This document shows, in pieces, positions 62,623 through 64,000 of a DNA stretch of 64,000 nt. The notes beneath the pieces are model-generated. The model searched no databases. It was given only the letters and a program-made list of their open reading frames with translations, and was not told the DNA's origin. The position numbers were made by a program, and so were the translations under genes. Numbering within the stretch: the first letter of the stretch is position 1; every line of letters begins with the position of its first letter. The stretch is from JAYRSJ01 sp041920215 (lineage in GTDB: Bacteria; Pseudomonadota; Gammaproteobacteria; Burkholderiales; Burkholderiaceae_C): NCBI GenBank assembly GCA_041920215.1, contig JAYRSJ010000019.1, positions 1 through 64,000 on the forward strand, given 5' to 3'.

Positions 62623-62683
62623 TCTTGATTGTCTGTGCCCCAGTCTTGGCAAGATGTCAGGCATCAAAGGACCACCGTCAAGA
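62623..62683. repeat. TCTTG/CAAGA repeats at the island edge
   Basis: Four TCTTG-type half-sites in 61 bp: TCTTGA at 62623-62628, a palindrome TCTTGGCAAGA at 62644-62654 contributing one half-site in each direction, and TCAAGA at 62678-62683 in inverted orientation. They fill the space between the junction and the recombinase-like frame and could be binding sites for the recombinase or a regulator. Confidence 0.5.
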
Positions 62684-62688
62684 TTGAA

Positions 62689-64000
62689 ATGGCTCAAGGC
62701 CCACTACGCAAAGCACGCAAACCAAGACGTAAAGCAGGGCTTGGGGTCAGCCCGCCGCTTCCGATAGACGAGGCAAGTCTGGCTGATCGAAAGCTGGCAA
62801 GGGCTACGCTTGATCTGGATAGTGTTTCTATGTCGTTCGAGGTGAATGCTGGCGGAAAGAGTTTGAGTCGCGACTACAGCCACCATCCTCCAGAACGCAA
62901 TCTCCTGATTCGGCAACTTCTTGCCGGCGCTGAACTGGCCCTGAGAGGGCGCGCCACCTCGTTTACTGTTGTTCAAGATATTTATTACGGCATCGACGAG
63001 TTCATCGAATTCGCATTTTCGCGTCGATATGCAGGTGCCGCGATTCGCTCTTTCGCAGACATCGGCGTTCAGACTGCGAGGGATCTGGAAGCCTGGTATC
63101 TCTGTGTCTACCCTGGGCGGACTGTAAATAGAAAGAGATACGGCAAGCTTCGATCTCTTATTTCAAAGCTCAAGAAGGCATTTGGGGAGTTGCCAGACGT
63201 GGGCGCGGATTTTAAATGGCCAACAGGGCCGAAGCACAATGACCGACCGGTTGAGAGCTATCGGGCCGAGCTTTTTAACAGTCTCGTCAGTGCCTCATTG
63301 GCGGATATTCGCTATGTGATGACGGAATGGAAGAGGCTGGAAAACAGCTGGGACAGTATTCCGGTAGTGGCAATCCCAGAGCAATCGATTCCCGATGTTT
63401 GCCTGGTGCTGCGACATCTTGAGGAGGGCCGCGTCGAACGTGGGAACTCCCTAGAGTTCCTTTCAATTCGAAGAACTCGGATTGCCAATAATGCTATGGT
63501 GCAGCGGGTTGCTGAGCGATTAAATTTGACCATTCAGCAGTTCGTTGACCTTTACCTGGCCTCGGGTGAGGAGCTCTCTCGTAGCGGTGTTCTCTTTCCA
63601 ACCTATAGAGTCAACCTGGACAGATGTTTCTCCGGGATTGGTCAGCAAGAGTCCTGGGACATTTCCACCCGCACGACGGCCGAGTTCTATCCTGAGTGGC
63701 CTTTCGGAATGGACGTGGCTGACGCCGATTTCAGGGTGTCGCTAGAGCGATTCAATCGGACGAGAGAGGGAAACAGTCGCGCTGAGATTCAGAATTACAA
63801 AGTACTTCAGTCCATGAGATATGGTCAGATCGATCGCCCATTTGACGTTGGTGTAAATGCATTCTTTGCGCGGACGTTTTTCACCGGAGCAACGCTCTAT
63901 CCATTTTATCTCTATGTTCAGTTAAATACGGGCTGGAACGAAGAGGTGGTGGGATCGCTTTCGCGGAACCTTGATGAACATATTGAGACGGACATTATTG
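62689..64000 (+). CDS. Large tyrosine-recombinase-like protein (partial)
   Basis: Open frame of at least 437 codons from ATG 62689 to the window edge; a GTG at 62635 could add 18 residues. The N-terminus is very basic (PLRKARKPRRKAG), then a helical region (DIYYGIDEFIEFAFSRRYAG, RDLEAWYLCVYPGRTVNRKR) that fits a core-binding domain, and near the end TLYPFYLYVQLNTGWNEEVV. The last resembles box I of tyrosine recombinases (TGxRxxE), but the Arg position is Asn417. Long integrases with TGWN are, from memory, found in multi-gene recombinase modules of genomic islands. The remaining catalytic boxes are outside the window, so the family call is moderate. Confidence 0.5.
   Translation, partial: MAQGPLRKARKPRRKAGLGVSPPLPIDEASLADRKLARATLDLDSVSMSFEVNAGGKSLSRDYSHHPPERNLLIRQLLAGAELALRGRATSFTVVQDIYYGIDEFIEFAFSRRYAGAAIRSFADIGVQTARDLEAWYLCVYPGRTVNRKRYGKLRSLISKLKKAFGELPDVGADFKWPTGPKHNDRPVESYRAELFNSLVSASLADIRYVMTEWKRLENSWDSIPVVAIPEQSIPDVCLVLRHLEEGRVERGNSLEFLSIRRTRIANNAMVQRVAERLNLTIQQFVDLYLASGEELSRSGVLFPTYRVNLDRCFSGIGQQESWDISTRTTAEFYPEWPFGMDVADADFRVSLERFNRTREGNSRAEIQNYKVLQSMRYGQIDRPFDVGVNAFFARTFFTGATLYPFYLYVQLNTGWNEEVVGSLSRNLDEHIETDII

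Larger units (their letters stand above)
62599..64000 (+). mobile_element. Left end of a genomic island inserted in the radical SAM gene
   Basis: At 62598/62599 the host gene stops matching its family in mid-codon. From there GC content falls visibly (about half by eye, against a strongly GC-rich core) and codon use shifts to AAT, ATT, CGA and TTA. The first long frame resembles a recombinase in the same direction. The right end, the far half of the gene and any direct repeat lie outside the window, so the size and cargo are unknown. Confidence 0.7.

Noticed and set aside
62704..62976. Minus-strand 90-codon frame at the island edge
   Set aside because: Lies wholly opposite the long plus-strand recombinase-like frame, lacks a ribosome-binding site and shows no recognisable motif.

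Overview
The window is 64 kb of a high-GC bacterial chromosome. Gene order (hflX-hflK-hflC-DUF2065-hisZ-purA; rpsB-tsf-pyrH-frr-uppS-cdsA-dxr-rseP-bamA-skp-lpxD-fabZ-lpxA-lpxB-rnhB; rpsF-priB-rpsR-rplI-dnaB; sucAB-lpdA-zapE), repeated TACAAT-type -10 boxes and the protein sequences point to a betaproteobacterium of the order Burkholderiales. The Rubrivivax/Roseateles-like branch is my guess; the genus cannot be fixed from sequence reading alone. Almost all of positions 1-62,324 is ordinary, densely packed core genome.

Layout: 1-4,416 is the end of the 2-oxoglutarate dehydrogenase operon (sucA partial, sucB, lpdA), then a terminator and zapE (4,492-5,592). 5,599-9,410 holds an unknown exported protein, a PP2C-type phosphatase on the minus strand, a small DUF465 protein and a DinG/YoaA-type Fe-S helicase. 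bamD (minus) and rluD diverge at 10.4 kb. A gene-free stretch at 11,462-11,810 folds like a structured RNA, possibly 6S RNA. scpB and rluB follow, then ndk-rlmN-pilF-rodZ-ispG-hisS-yfgM-bamB-der (14.7-24.0 kb), hfq-hflX-hflK-hflC-DUF2065-hisZ-purA-phosphoribosyltransferase (24.0-31.2 kb), a minus-strand tRNA-Leu(CAG) and rnr. A minus-strand trio (amidase, D-amino-acid dehydrogenase-like oxidoreductase, NAD(P)HX repair enzyme) occupies 33.9-38.1 kb.

38.3-53.4 kb is the classic translation, isoprenoid and envelope supercluster (rpsB to rnhB plus a TrmH-type methyltransferase). It feeds undecaprenyl phosphate, CDP-diacylglycerol, outer-membrane protein assembly and lipid A synthesis. ppsR and ppsA diverge at 54.2 kb (PEP synthase and its regulatory kinase/phosphorylase). 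A long sodium:solute symporter carries a coiled-coil insertion and an EF-hand-like loop. rpsF-priB-rpsR-rplI and dnaB complete the core.

The unusual part is the right end. A perfect LexA box (62,308-62,323) sits 1 bp before the start codon of a PA0069-type radical SAM gene. That gene is cut off exactly where its [4Fe-4S] cysteine motif should be encoded (62,598/62,599). Beyond the cut, GC content falls sharply, a set of TCTTG/CAAGA repeats appears, and a long open reading frame in the same orientation runs off the window. It looks like a large tyrosine-recombinase-type protein in which the usual first catalytic arginine reads as asparagine. I interpret this as the left end of a genomic island inserted in an SOS-controlled gene, which may place its recombination genes under DNA-damage control. 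The cargo lies outside the window.
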